Source: Xanthostigma xanthostigma (taxonomy: Eukaryota; Arthropoda; Insecta; Raphidioptera; Raphidiidae). From it: a stretch of DNA of 64,000 bases. The DNA is taken from contig OY754465.1 of NCBI GenBank assembly GCA_963575645.1, forward strand, positions 45,658,401 to 45,722,400, read 5' to 3'. Of the stretch, positions 44,123-55,878 are shown piece after piece. The number at the start of each line of letters is the position of its first letter. Position 1 is the stretch's first letter. The translations under genes were made by a program, and so were the position numbers. Under the pieces are notes generated by a model. That model did no database searches, was not told where the DNA came from, and saw only the letters and a program-made list of their open reading frames with translations.

Positions 44123-44609
44123 TTGTGCGACTAGTGAGAGAAGGAGAAGATTCCATGAGCGTGAAATTTGCTGCACGAGCTTAGCGAGTGCGGTAACACG
44201 CGAGTGGAATATTCTCCTTCGCTCAATGGTCGCACATAATATTTTATTCAACTAGCACGAGTAATATGTAATCGGGGCCCTGATAAAAAAGGAAAAATAA
44301 TAAATCAGTTCATTGATTGACGTACCTACCGCCCTCGATGCACACAAGATGGCCCTGACTTTCGCTGAATTGCGATGCTGTTTTCATATATACAAATCGC
44401 TACCGCGTTCCTATTGGTCCAGAAACTATGTAGTTATTATTCATTATTGTACGCTTCCGCTCGCTACTGCGTTCCTATTGGTCCAGAAAATTTATTATCG
44501 TACAGTACGGCTCATTATTATCACTCTACGCGTCAACATGAATTAATTTATTATTTCTCCCGAATTTAGCAGGGCCCCGAAATTATATATTACTGTGTTG
44601 AATAAATAT
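44123..44609 (+). mobile_element. Family S element, copy 1
   Basis: About 490 bp nearly identical to 55879-56372. It contains two nested fold-backs: GTGCGACTAGTGAG ... TGGTCGCAC with about 40-bp arms, and CGAGTAATATGTAATCGGGGC ... GGGGCCCCG-type inverted sequence at the right end. CGTTCCTATTGGTCCAGAAA is repeated inside. Short frames are shared between copies only because the DNA is. Confidence 0.8.
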
Positions 44610-45319
44610 ATTTTCTTCCATTTTTTTGGCTACTTATACCGGTTAAATATTTTAAAGTTTTAATGAAATGTTTTTTGGCCACCTGGAGTATTTCAGCTTA
44701 TCGTTTTGTTTAACGACAACGCCGTCTCACCGTTTTATCCCTTTGTTTCCAGTTTCCATTAAAAAAAAGGAGAAAAATGTTTTGAAAGAGAACTGACGTG
44801 ATATTTTAGATAAACAGAACGGATGACTAGGTTGTCGTTGCGCCTTTATATTTTGATTAACCTTTTCATATAATAAAAAAAAAATATTCAACAAAATAAG
44901 AAGTTAGATTACAGTTTTTGTTACAGAACTGAACAAAATGTGAAGCTTCATATAGGAAAACTGTCATTATTAAATGGAGTAACTTTTGATTTTATTTTGA
45001 GAAAATTATAAGTGAAAATGTGCTTATATTGTTCCATTTGGTAAATACAAAGACTATAGGAAAAATTTCAGCTTTGAGGCACGCTTATAAAGTAGCTCTC
45101 GCTAGAGTGAAACTTCATATTCTGTGATGCCTAATGAAAAAATTAGCTCTCGCAGTATGTGGAATACAGTAACAAATAAGCTTCATTATGTCAATGATTA
45201 ATGCTGGGTTGCAGAAAGGATTGTCACAAAAAATTGATTTGACAATGAGCTTAGATTGTGTTGATATGATTACAGTTTCCATACATCAGGAGCAGTCTAA
45301 TGTATTCAAACTCCCTGTC
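44610..45319. other. Intergenic, nothing recognised
   Basis: AT-rich DNA. AATTAGCTCTCGC and AGTAGCTCTCGCT near 45090-45155 suggest a small local repeat. Confidence 0.35.
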
Positions 45320-45327
45320 ATCTAGAA

Positions 45328-45600
45328 CAGGGGTGTCAGACTGATTTTTCTAAAGGGTCATTTTTAAGATTTAGGGTGTGTTCCGGGCTAGACTCTAAAT
45401 TAAAAACTAAAACACGTACTAAATTAAAACAATTTTCATAGAAAGGTAATAAAAATGGTAAATTAACTTGAGATTGAGGATCTAGACACCTGAATCTCTT
45501 GTTTCTGATAAGCTCATTGATGTCAGGTTCTGGTTGAGGGTCGTACTGACATGGCTTGAGGGCCGGATGCGACCCGCGGGCCGTATCTTTGACATCACTG
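45328..45600. mobile_element. hAT-like MITE, perfect 8-bp duplication
   Basis: Ends CAGGGGTGTCAGACT and TTTGACATCACTG, flanked by ATCTAGAA on both sides (45320-45327 and 45601-45608). GACCCGCGGGCCG near the right end is typical of a widespread group of hAT MITEs. 273 bp, no coding. Confidence 0.9.
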
Positions 45601-45608
45601 ATCTAGAA

Positions 45609-46174
45609 CATTAGATTGCACTCACACAAAAACAAATGAATGTTTCATATAGAAAAAGATCGCTTTTCAAGCTAAATTTTGATCAAAATGCGTAGAAAAA
45701 TGTTATTTCGAAGTGAACACTACAAATAACGATGCTAAATACATGTATACACATTTTGAGAAAAATATCGTTTCAAACGATCAATTAATTATTATTGTTC
45801 GAGCAGGATCGAATTTAAACTCTACAATGCTTTTCATATTAAGAAATATGTATGATCACAATCTAATGTAATTATCAAATCATACTTTCTGACCATTCAT
45901 TCTGTATAACCAAGCATCATTGTTCTGATATGTCATTGTAGACTAACTGCATCCGTCCCGGTAGTGAAAGTTTCGGGTTTGAGTCCCGACAGTGATACTG
46001 TTAGAAAATAAATTTTTCTTACATTGCATTGTAACTGTAACAATAACTGTTTCATACAACAACAATGGCAAACACTGTGCTAGAAAATTAATAATAATAT
46101 TATTTAACCTTATATTCGTCATTGGCATTTGATACAAAGGCTATAGTTTACTTATACTATATACTATAGACAGT
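45609..46174. other. Intergenic, with a faint tRNA-like patch
   Basis: GTTTCGGGTTTGAGTCCCGACAG at about 45967-45990 looks like a B box, but the upstream half does not make a tRNA. No gene is seen. Confidence 0.35.
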
Positions 46175-46430
46175 ACTAATAGAAATACGAACAGAATAGA
46201 GGTGCAGACCATTGACTTTTACTAGTGGACATGTCTTCACGATATTATATTATTGTAGTTGTTTTTCGATTCACTGAGGAGGATAGAGTATGATAGAGTC
46301 TTTGTTCTCATACGTGTCGCGTCTAAATAGCTCCAGTTATTTTATTGTTTTATTTCAATACGTATATTAAAATTAGTTTTTAATCAAGTCAAAGAAGTAT
46401 AACTTCTAATGCGCGTACGTAAGTTTACAC
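46175..46430. repeat. Family C repeat, copy 2
   Basis: AACAGAATAGAGGTGCAGAC and TTTTTCGATTCACTGAGGAG match the copies at 485 and 59440. The following TTATTGTTTTATTTCAATA ... AAGAAGTATAACTTCTAA (46340-46410) matches 51120-51210. Confidence 0.6.
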
Positions 46431-46487
46431 AAACCCATTTTTTAAATGATTTGTACCAAAGTCGGTAAAAAAGGAAAACTACAATAG

Positions 46488-46690
46488 TGGTACCGTAATA
46501 TGGAGACCGTAATATGATGGAGAATGATGTAACAAAAAACGTGTGCATTCGAAGTAACTGGATGCCGCTTTTTTACGTTGCGGTGATGCCACCGCTACAT
46601 AGAAAACTACGCCCATTAAATTATATGCACATGTTTTTTGTTACGTCATTTACCGTCATGTTGCGCCCGCTATGTATTATGGTACCGTTA
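46488..46690. mobile_element. Family K element
   Basis: GGTACCGTAATATGG on the left and TATTATGGTACC on the right form the ends. GAATGATGTAACAAAAAACG faces TTTTTTGTTACGTCATTTAC as an inverted pair. About 200 bp; relatives at 25331 and 33781. Confidence 0.65.
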
Positions 46691-46766
46691 CCTTAAGAAA
46701 CTTGGGAACAGTATATAGGCTACGCTACCTTAAGCTTTATGGAGTTACCTCGCTGTCTGTCACAGG

Positions 46767-47380
46767 CAGAGGCGGATTTACAAGTGTGCCGCTTACCTAT
46801 ACTGCCGTAAAAAGTCAAAAGGCAGTAAGTAACCAACTTATGAATTTGAGTAAATCAAGATTTACTAAAGATGTATTGACCGTCCAGAATTTTAGCTTAT
46901 GGAAACCAAAACATGGGGGAAACATTTTTTAAAGACAATAAAATTATTGCTGCAGCACTTACTGCTGTCGTTGGTTTCAGTATGAACTCATTTTTCAACA
47001 AATGTCACTTACTGCCCTTTGCCTTTTTAGGGCAGTATAGACTGAACCAAACGCCGCGCTTACACTGAGAAAAAAACATTTCAAACAAATATATTTAAAT
47101 TGATTTCAACTTTAATTATTTAAAAAACAAAGAATTTGAATCGGAAAAAAATATTTAAAATAATAAATGCAGTTTTACATTTGAATTGTGCGTGTAGATT
47201 AGAGGATGTTTATTTAAATTTAAAAAACTGTGAAGGATACTGTCATGATCCCGCTCTGCGGTAAGTCTCGAAACAAGGAAAGACAATATTATATCGATAT
47301 GATGTGGGATGTGGCCACGGACAAAATTTGCTGCCGTAGGCTATAGCCTTAGAGGTAGTCTATTTAGAAATTCGCCACTG
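46767..47380. mobile_element. hAT-like element containing a smaller inverted-repeat element
   Basis: Ends CAGAGGCGGATTTAC and AAATTCGCCACTG. Flanks GTCACAGG and GTGGAAGG agree at five of eight positions, fitting an old 8-bp duplication. Within it, 46797-47040 is bounded by CTATACTGCCGTAAAAAG and CTTTTTAGGGCAGTATAG and looks like a separate MITE. Confidence 0.6.
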
Positions 47381-47388
47381 GTGGAAGG

Positions 47389-47793
47389 CATTTTTAACAC
47401 GCTTATACTCGTATTAACTTGACCTGCGATTTTTCTTCTGCGATTAATTTGAAAATTTTCACACGTCTCAAGGGTCAATGACAATACAATTACTTATTTC
47501 ATAAAAATAAATTTGAAAATAAAAATTTTGAAAAAAATTACTTTTGATGTCGTTTTGAGACTAAAAATTAAGAAAATAAATTATAATTTAAAAAAACTAA
47601 AAAAACGCTTTAATGGCAAACCGAACTAAAAAGTAGAAAGTAATATTATTAACAAAATAAATCAATTATAGCAAATATAGCAAAGAAGCGTTGGGGACCA
47701 ATTACTATGTATATATTTCCATTATAACTCTAATTTTATAAATAGCTACCAATGAAATAATTGTAACATTTAATATCAAACACCACACGCTTT
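47389..47793. other. AT-rich intergenic DNA
   Basis: No gene or repeat recognised. Confidence 0.35.
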
Positions 47794-48460
47794 TACCATT
47801 CCAACCCACAAGTGGGGAATGGTACTAGTTTAGATCAAAAACCACTTTTCAAAAATTTTACAAACTCTTTCCGTTTTGGGGTCCCCCGAATTCAAAAAAC
47901 GTATTTTTGAAAAAACTCTGTGCGTCTGTTAGTCTGTTTGTGAACACGATACAGGTCAAACGGATGAGCGGATTGAAACCAAATTTTGGGAGAATGTTTG
48001 GTATGCAAATATGAAGAGCCCTATTGTTTTTGGGGAAAATCGGCGCATGCGCAGAAGAGATATATGCTGTAACGGTGTTTTTTATATAATAATGGTATAC
48101 TTTTCATAACGGTTTATTATTCTATTTATTTTTTCAAGAAAGTTTTGTTAAAAATTTTTTTTTCTAAACTTTATAGTTTCGGAAATATTTTGAAAAAAAA
48201 ATCAGCCGCTCTTTTGTTTTATGGATCTGTCAGAAATAAACTAGTTCGGAATGCTTTGATTAATTTTCACATGACGTGGAACATATTATGTAGGTAACCA
48301 TGGCAACGAATAGCAAATATCATATTGAATATTAGCCATTACCCGCGACACCTCACATGATATCAGAAATTTTATTTTCTTTATTATAATCAAATGTCAA
48401 CATTTTTGAAGTTGAAATGGTCCCGTCGCCCAATTGGCAGAAATTTTTTACTACAATTGA
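47794..48460 (+). mobile_element. Family A element, near-complete copy
   Basis: TTTTACCATTCCAACCCACA at the start, CCAATTGGCAGAAATTTTTT at the end, about 660 bp. Very close to the 51231 copy. The shared frame that begins MGNGT in other copies is interrupted here, which argues against a protein role. Confidence 0.8.
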
Positions 48461-49748
48461 ATTGTTTTGTAAATAATTATTTTTTTACTTTTTAGTTCGG
48501 ATTGCTATTAAAGCGTGTATTTTTAGTTTTTTTTAAACTATAATATTTTCATTTATTGGTTTGCATAGAACATGGCCGCGTAGAATTGCAATTTTAAAGG
48601 TATTATAAACCTCATTAGACATTTAACAATAGTTTCCCTACATCTGCATAGGGCCGAGGTCCCTATTTACACAGACAAGTATCCACACAATATATATACG
48701 CAATGCATGTTGATTACATAATACATACGTGACATTTCCAATTGTTCTGAGTATTTGCATACGGTCGGACTACACTGTCACTGTGAGGCGGCGAACAAAC
48801 CTGCCGCACAGGAGAGGGGACGAATTTCGGTACGTTAGTGTGTCATGTATATTGTATATATCCCTTGTTCATGTGCAAACTGCAAATGATGAGATTGGAG
48901 TATCGGTTAATATAATATAGCCGGCGCTTCCACCATGTACACCGTTTCTTCCACCACAATAAGGACCGAATATTATTAATCTTGGAGTATTATTCAATTT
49001 TTCAAAAAGACATTTTGTAGTGAAAATTTTGTCGTATGATGCTGAAACAGAAAGTACATATGTCGGACTAAAAATGTTTTTTAGGGGATTACTTTTTCAT
49101 ACTTGCAATTACATCATTGTTTTTTAATATAGTGAAGTTTTCTCCTTCTAAATTTTTTTGGTGAAACTTCAGTGACTGAATAATTCTGCAGTACTATTTA
49201 CATATACTTAAGTTTACAAAAATAATTTATGCAGAATTAAAATTAATATCTTTTTAAGAGTTTTCGAAATTTTACAAATTGTTGTGTATCGTTGTAAACT
49301 CCAAGTGCTTAATCGATGTTAACTATTTTTATTATTTGTATAACCCATTTGTCTTTAATTTACGAAGACAATTTTCTTCAAAGATGAAAATAACAATGAT
49401 AAAAATAAGTTTTTTTTATAATTAATAAATTTCAATTGTATTTATTTACAGGGTGGCAAAAGAACGCATAATTTGTGTTTTATTAAAAAAAAATTAAATA
49501 ATTACAGGCTGACATCAATTATGTAATTGCTATAAAATTTTGTGCATATTCCTTTCTGTGAATTTAAAATAAATTTTAGTTAGTTATAAATTTGTACAAG
49601 CATCGACCACAGCTCCTAAATTCTTTCTCCTGATCTGATTTATTTGATCCTTTTTTTATTTCTCTATTCTATAATATTTTTGGATTCTTGGTTCTATTTT
49701 TATTTGATTTATTATTGAGCGACATTTGTTTTTTGGTTTCGATATATA
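48461..49748. other. Intergenic, nothing recognised
   Basis: A GC-richer patch at 48760-48830 holds GGCGGCGAACAAACCTGCCG but no clear frame. The rest is AT-rich. Confidence 0.35.
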
Positions 49749-49752
49749 ATAA

Positions 49753-50421
49753 TGTAACAAAACTGTTATAGTCCGTAGTGGAAATTATTTATTTACAATA
49801 ACAAACGTTTAACAAAACAGTTTAACACACAACGAAAGCGTACTTCTTTAACAAACATAATAATAATAACGTTAACAGAAACAAAACTAATAATTCTAAA
49901 TAAAAAATAGAAAACTAAGTTACAGAAGAATATAAAGTCCTAATTATGTACACAAAATATTTACAACACACAAACACACTGAAGTTTATTTAGTACACTT
50001 ATTCGCACTTTCCTATTAACTATATTAACACGATTATTTACAACACAGAAGCTATTTATGTAGAACCAGATTTATATAATTGCACTCAATGGTTTACACC
50101 GCTCATTCATTTTCTCTCTTAGCAGCTACTTCGGTCTTGCTTTACCGACACTGAACAATTTATTTCACAGTTGTCTGTAATCTACTTGTACGTACACGCT
50201 GCAACTAACCAACTGACTGACTTGCCAACCACTCCGCTGGCATTTTATAGCTTCGTCCCCCGCCTTTAGAATGTTCTAGAAGCGCCGAGAACCTCTCTTT
50301 ACCTTGGCTTCTCCAGGCAATTCTATGAAGGTCGGGTTTTCTTGGCTACCTGTTTTCCATTGTTGTTGTTGCTAGTAGATTCTACAGAATCCATAGTCGT
50401 CCCAACAGGGAGCACGCAACA
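49753..50421 (-). mobile_element. Solo LTR, gypsy-like family (antisense)
   Basis: Plus strand starts TGTAACAAAACTG, ends GCACGCAACA; 669 bp. Exact duplication ATAA at 49749-49752 and 50422-50425. Closest to the 12164 copy (both have GGGAGCACGCAACA and lack the G run of the 28092 copy), so two subfamilies exist. Confidence 0.9.
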
Positions 50422-50425
50422 ATAA

Positions 50426-51230
50426 TTTGTTCTAAATATATACCTATATTTAAGTTATTCGTTTTGTTTTTTCACGGCGTTCCTTTTCTTATTCTACAAC
50501 GCCACAAGCTTACCGTTTTGAGACTGTAGAAATGTTTTGAATGCAGAAATTGATTCAAGATTTTAGTTTGTGATTCGTGACAGGTGTTTTCAAATCAAAT
50601 CTGTTTAAAAAAACATTATTGAAATTGATATATAAATGCCTGCACCTATATACAGTAATTTTATTTGAATAACGTCGCGTTCAGCCCTAAATAATATGTA
50701 GGTACTTGTGTGTAGGTGTATGTGTACGCGTCTGTGTGTGTGAATGACCGTCGTGTAAGTTGGGTTAATACCTGAGGGACGCGGCCCCGTTAAGTGCGCC
50801 ACAACCTGCCAGGCGTACCAACCGGACCGACCCATCTACATATGTATGGACATGATCGTATGCGGTCTTACACTATTTTACATATGTATGTATTATTTGG
50901 GTCCATTGTTGGCTCTTGAGACCAATTGGTTCTTACGATGCGTGATACGCACTGTACGTATATGTAAAGTGAATGACACATTCGCGTCGCAACTGTAAAA
51001 ACCAACAAGGAACGAACAGTAAAGCCATCCGCACACGATGCAACCCAAAAAACAATAATTTAAAGTCACAAGGCGACGTTAGTTCTGCTTCAACCTGGAC
51101 TGTTTTGATACGGTAAAGAAACAGTCCTTTTATTGTTTTATTTCAATAAACTATTTGCATTCAGATTAAAAATCAGCTTTCAATCATGCCAAAGAAGTAT
51201 AACTTCTAACGCGCTTACATAAGTACTTTT
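50426..51230. other. Intergenic with a GT-rich patch and a shared repeat
   Basis: 50695-50745 is rich in GTGTGT/TGTATGTG. 51120-51215 matches 46335-46430 (family C neighbour). No gene is seen. Confidence 0.4.
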
Positions 51231-51893
51231 ACCATTCTAACCCACAAGTGGGGAATGGTAGGTACTAGTTTAGGTCAAAAATCACTTTTCAAAAATTTTA
51301 CAATATCTTTCCGTTTTGAGGTCCCCCGAATCCAAAAAACATATTTTTGGAAAAACTCTGTGCGTCTGTTTGTCTGTGAACACGATACAGGTCAAACGGA
51401 TGAACGAATTGAAACCAAAATTTGGAAGGATGTTTGGTATGTAAACATGAAGAGCCCTATTGATTTTGGGAAAAATCGGTGCATGCGCAGAAGAGATATA
51501 TATGCTAAAAAAGTATTTTTTTTTATATAATAATGGTATACATTTCATAACAGCTTATTATTCTATTTATTTTTTCAAGAAAGTTTCGTTAACATTTTTT
51601 TTTTCTAAACTATAATTAATATTTCGAAAATAAAAAAAAATCAGTCCCTCTTTTGTTTTTTGGATCTGTCAGAAATAAACAGTTCGGCATGCTTTAATTA
51701 ATGTTTACATGACGTGGAACATATTATTATGTATAAGGTAACCATGGCAACGAATAGCAAATATATTGAATACTAGCAATTACCCGCGTCATCTCACACG
51801 ATATCAGAAATTTTATTTTCTTTATTATAATCAAATGTCAACATTTTTGAAGTTGGAATGGTCCCGTCGACCAATTGGCTGGAATTTGTTTAC
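51231..51893 (+). mobile_element. Family A element, near-complete copy
   Basis: Starts TTTTACCATTCTAACCCACA and ends CCAATTGGCTGGAATTTG. A 91-codon frame at 51255-51530 follows the DNA of other copies but has no domain. A reversed copy lies 160 bp to the right. Confidence 0.8.
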
Positions 51894-52054
51894 TTAAATA
51901 TAAACCGCAGAATACGTTATTCATCACTAAAATGTACTCGGCGGTACGTGTGTCGTATATACACATGCATGATACACGACACATGGCATACGGCAGTAGT
52001 GACTGGTGTTACAGTGTATATATCTAGCTTGTTGTCAACAGTGTTTAAAAAAAA

Positions 52055-52710
52055 TCCAGTCAATTGGGCGACGGGACCATTCCAACTTCAAAAATATTGA
52101 CATTTGATATAGTATAATGAAGAAAAGAAAATTTCTGGTATTGCATGAGATGATGCGGGTAATGGCTACTATTCAATATGATATTTGCTATTCGTTGCCA
52201 TGGTTACTGATATAATATGTTCCATGTCATGTAAAAACTAATCAAAGCATGCTTAACTTGTTTCTTTCTGACAGATCTAAAAACAAAAAACAGACTATTT
52301 TTTTCTTTTCAAAATATTTTCAAAACTGTAAAGTTTAGAAAAAAAAATTTTAACGAAACTTTATTGAAAAAATAGATAGAATAATAAGCCGTTATGAAAA
52401 GTATACCATTATTATATAAAAAACAACGGTATCGTACATATTTCTTCTGCGCATGCGCCGATTTTCCCTAAAAACAATAGGGCTCTTTATATTAATTGCA
52501 TATCAAACATCTTCCCAAAATTTGGTTTCAATCCGTTCATCTGTTTGACCTGTATCGTGTTCACAGACTAACTGCAGACGCACAGTTTTTCCAAAAATAT
52601 GTTTTTTGGATTCGGGGGACCACGAAAAGAAAAAATATCGTAAAATTTTGGAAAGTGAATTTTGACCTAAACTAGTACCATTCCCCACTTGTTCGTTGGA
52701 ATGGTAAAAT
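52055..52710 (-). mobile_element. Family A element, reversed copy
   Basis: Minus strand starts TTTTACCATTCCAACGAACA and ends CCAATTGACTGGATTTTTTT. With the 51231 copy it makes an inverted pair of about 650-bp arms, 160 bp apart. Confidence 0.8.
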
Positions 52711-52956
52711 TTAATAATTTAAACATCATAAATATGGATGTGATTCGTAGTTTAATTACCACCCTCCCGCCTCATTCCTAACCCGTGTTAGAAGGTACCG
52801 CCAGTTGATCCTGCAGCACACCCATTTAAAATGTTTACGCGCCGCCACTGATATCATGTACCGGTTATTTATAGATCGTTATACCTATGCAGAATATTTA
52901 TAAGACCCGTTCAGTTACAAGAAGCGTTCTGCGCCGAGTTAATTCTACACTAGACT

Positions 52957-53899
52957 ATGGAGGGTAGAAGTTTAAGGAGAACCATCTCTGTGTATGAAAA
53001 AGTGTCCGTCAAAATGCCCTAAATTAGGGGACCGCCACTATTGCAAGAGGGTAAATTTTAAAGTATGGAGGATATTTTAAAGCAAGCGTATGGAGCATAG
53101 AATGGAGGGCAAAAATGATTAGAGTAAGATAGAAAAGTAAAGGAAGAAAGAAGAATTTTCGCTTTTTCATGGCGCACTTTTCGAAAGTAAAACAATATGA
53201 TAATATTTTATTTAAATGTAATTTTTAAACGTGCTATTATGCATTTAGTAATAAATAAACGATTATACCGATATGAACAAATATAATCGGTTGCCTAAAG
53301 ACATTTTCCAATTTTCTAATCTTGCTGGTGTCTTAATTTATATAAACAAAAAAATGTTGACTTTTTAATTTATTAAAAAAATTATATTAGTTTAAAAGTG
53401 CTAGATGAATAAATATTTTGTATAAAGTTATTTTACATACTGTTGACTGGAAAAAGAACACAGACTGAGGTGTAATTTTTTTCATTTTACGCCCACTTGA
53501 GCAACTTTTCACAGCACACACTGGTAAAATTTTACTTCGTCGCTTTTGATTATGGCAAATTTAGAACGCACCTTAACTATTAAGGTGCGTTCTACATTTG
53601 CCATAATCGAAAGCGACGAATAAGTAAAATTTTACCCAAACTTTTTCCATTATTGTTCAATATTTTAAAAAGTTTTAAGAGTATAAAATGACTAAAAAAT
53701 TCTCACAGCATTACATACGATTCTAATCACTACAAATACCGTATTGTCTCTGACCAGAGAACATGTCTCTGACAAATACCCCCGTGCCGCACTAGCGCCA
53801 TTCCGGACGATTTTTGAACTGTTATTTAGTACATTTTGATGTACACTTTTTCAACTCATCTCCCATATAAGATTGTGCTCCTTACCTCCACCCTCCATA
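52957..53899. mobile_element. Inverted-repeat element, about 8-bp duplication
   Basis: ATGGAGGGTAGAAGTTTAAG on the left faces TTACCTCCACCCTCCATA on the right. ACTAGACT lies on both sides (52949-52956 and 53900-53907). Length about 943 bp, without a transposase. It encloses the palindrome at 53526. Confidence 0.75.
53526..53640. repeat. Palindrome, arms about 55 bp
   Basis: GCAAATTTAGAACGCACCTT faces AAGGTGCGTTCTACATTTGC with a CTATT centre; near-perfect apart from a few small changes. Confidence 0.85.
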
Positions 53900-53907
53900 A
53901 CTAGACT

Positions 53908-54430
53908 TACATGATAATTTGTTACTGGTGAACCTCAGTGCTGCCACAACTTACTACTGTGCCATTTCCGATAGGCAAATTACCAACTGCATATCTTTTA
54001 TCGCATTAGACAATACTGTAGCAGTGCATCGGTCATTGTTTAAATTAGGCAAATGCAGTTTGTTTTTATTGTAGCGATACGTCCGTGGAAAATAATACAG
54101 TGGAAGCTCCAGAAATATAAAAGTTCGAACCTCGTTAAGTCGAAATCCTTTTTAAAACTGTGAATACCTATTACACTGTATCTCGAAGTTTCAATGGCGT
54201 TATTCTGTATGATAAATATTAACAGCAGTGCCATCGCAGTTTCGCAAAATCTATTTCTGGAAGAAAGCGACGGGTACGCTTTATGGCCTCTGTTAAGACA
54301 AAGTTTATTATCTGTTAAAATTTTAATCTTCCTTAAGTCAAATACGAATAAAATAGTACATACCTAATAGTTGCTAATTATCTAAGGTGTTAATCGTGTA
54401 TATACTACAATAGGTAGATAATCTATATAA
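53908..54430. other. Intergenic, nothing firm
   Basis: TACAGTGGAAGCTCC at 54096 followed by GTTCGAACCTCGTTAAGTCG resembles one end of a Tigger-type element, but I find no matching end. Confidence 0.35.
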
Positions 54431-55053
54431 CTATACTAATATATAAAGCTGAAGAGTTTGTTTGTTTGTTTGAACGCGCTAATCTCAGGAACTACTGGTT
54501 CAAACTGAAAAAAAAATTTTTTTGTTGGATAGCCCATTTATCGAGGAGGGCTATAGGCTATATAATATCACGCTACGACCATTAGGAGCGGAGCATTAAT
54601 GAAAAATGTTGCAAAATGTATCTCAAAAATAAGCTTCTATTCATGTGAAATGCACTAACTAAATATACTCATATTAGCGTTATGAGTACACACCAGGCTG
54701 GCTCAATCGGTAGAGCATGCGACTATAAATATTATCAGGGTCGCGGGTTCGAGCCCCACGTTGGGCGAATATATTTTTATTTATTTATTTTTTTTTATTT
54801 TCTACATTGCTTTCTTCTAAGGCTTACATTTAAATTTATTTTAATTTTATTTAATCAATTAAAAAAAAATTATTAGTTAAAAAAAGGATAAATACTGCGT
54901 TTTATCGACAAAAACTTTTAAACGGTAACTGCGATCATCATGAAATTTGGACACAACATTCATCTCGGTAAACTAAGATGAATGTCTGTACTCACGTTTC
55001 TCCCTTCCCCATTCGTTCTTTTACACCCGGGTGAAACCGGACGGGACCGCTAG
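54431..55053 (+). mobile_element. Helitron-like element H2 carrying a tRNA-Lys-like sequence
   Basis: Starts CTATACTAATATATAAAGCT and ends CGGGACCGCTAG followed by T. A short inverted sequence ACCCGGGTGAAACCGGACGGG comes just before the end, as expected for Helitrons. Compared with H1 it has an extra block of about 290 bp between ATCTCAAAA and AAAACTTTTAAACGG, holding the tRNA-like sequence and a long T-rich stretch. It has no Rep/helicase and is non-autonomous. Confidence 0.75.
54692..54767 (+). other. tRNA-Lys-like sequence, anticodon lost
   Basis: GGCTGGCTCAATCGGTAGAG matches the D-arm and A box of tRNA-Lys; GGGTTCGAGCCCCACGTTGG matches the T-arm and 3' acceptor. The anticodon loop reads CTATAAAT where tRNA-Lys has CTCTTAAT, so it is not a working tRNA-Lys. 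A T-rich run follows. Confidence 0.75.
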
Positions 55054-55080
55054 TAATTAATAAATACATATAGATTTTTA

Positions 55081-55535
55081 TTTTGCAAAAGAAAGCACTA
55101 ACGATGATCTTCAATATTAAGCCTCGGAACACCTGTCGTGCTATATTTGTAACTCATAATTTGTTGAGAGTTCCGTCAATTTATATCTATACGTCTAACA
55201 TCGTAGTTTGGAATAAATACCATTCATTTTCTATACATAATCACCAGTATCTCACAAGACACAAACATATTTAAATTAGTGTATAGGTATAATAAGCCAA
55301 AATTTAGCTTGCATACAAAAAGCCCCATGTACGCTGTAGCAAAGTACTTAACACCATTCCAGACTTAAAAAAGTATCTGACGTTCATCAATTTAAGAAGA
55401 AACTTTTTTGAGCAATAGTGCTTTATTGATTTAGTGATTTTTTTAATATGTAAATTTCATTGTGTTTGAATTGTTTTTGTGTGCATGTAGTAGATACCTA
55501 TGTTCTTGAAGTAATAAAATTATTATTATTCTCAT
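55081..55535 (+). pseudogene. LINE reverse-transcriptase C-terminal fragment
   Basis: LQKKALTMIFNIKPRNTCRA, then LLRVPSIYIYTSNIVVW, then HNHQYLTRHKHI, match the tail region seen at 15506 and 42540. A stop follows at 55272-55274. The rest (AKYLTPFQT..KYLTFINLRRNF) is in other frames. The 3' end has AATAAAATTATTATTATT. It lies only about 30 bp past the end of H2. Confidence 0.7.
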
Positions 55536-55878
55536 TTTTTTTATCGGTTTATTTGTCGGTACTGGTAACAATTTAGTACATTGAGGAAATACTTATACCG
55601 GAAACTTCCTTTTTACATGCAGCTGACAAAATTTTAGCGGTTTATAATTGCAGTTTTTATTATTATTATTTTGACAGAGTCGTAATTCAACAATATTTAA
55701 AAAAATGGTTGACAGATTATATAATCTTGTATAGATATTATAGTTAATGATACACTACATTAGGCCAGTAAAATGACGAACTCAGTTTCCACTAATTCAA
55801 AAGTTAGAAGAACTCGGAGCGAATAAGGAGACAGTTTTAAAAATTAATGAAAAATAGAAAACTTCAAATAATAGTATA

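Noticed and set aside
44313..44546. Small protein shared by the two family S copies
   Set aside because: The two copies are nearly identical DNA, so a shared frame is no evidence for coding; both frames overlap the hairpin sequence.
45945..46000. tRNA-like sequence
   Set aside because: A B-box-like GGGTTTGAGTCCC is present, but there is no fitting A-box half or cloverleaf.
54096..54300. Tigger-type element
   Set aside because: Only one plausible end (TACAGTGGAAGCTCC) is seen; no matching right end.
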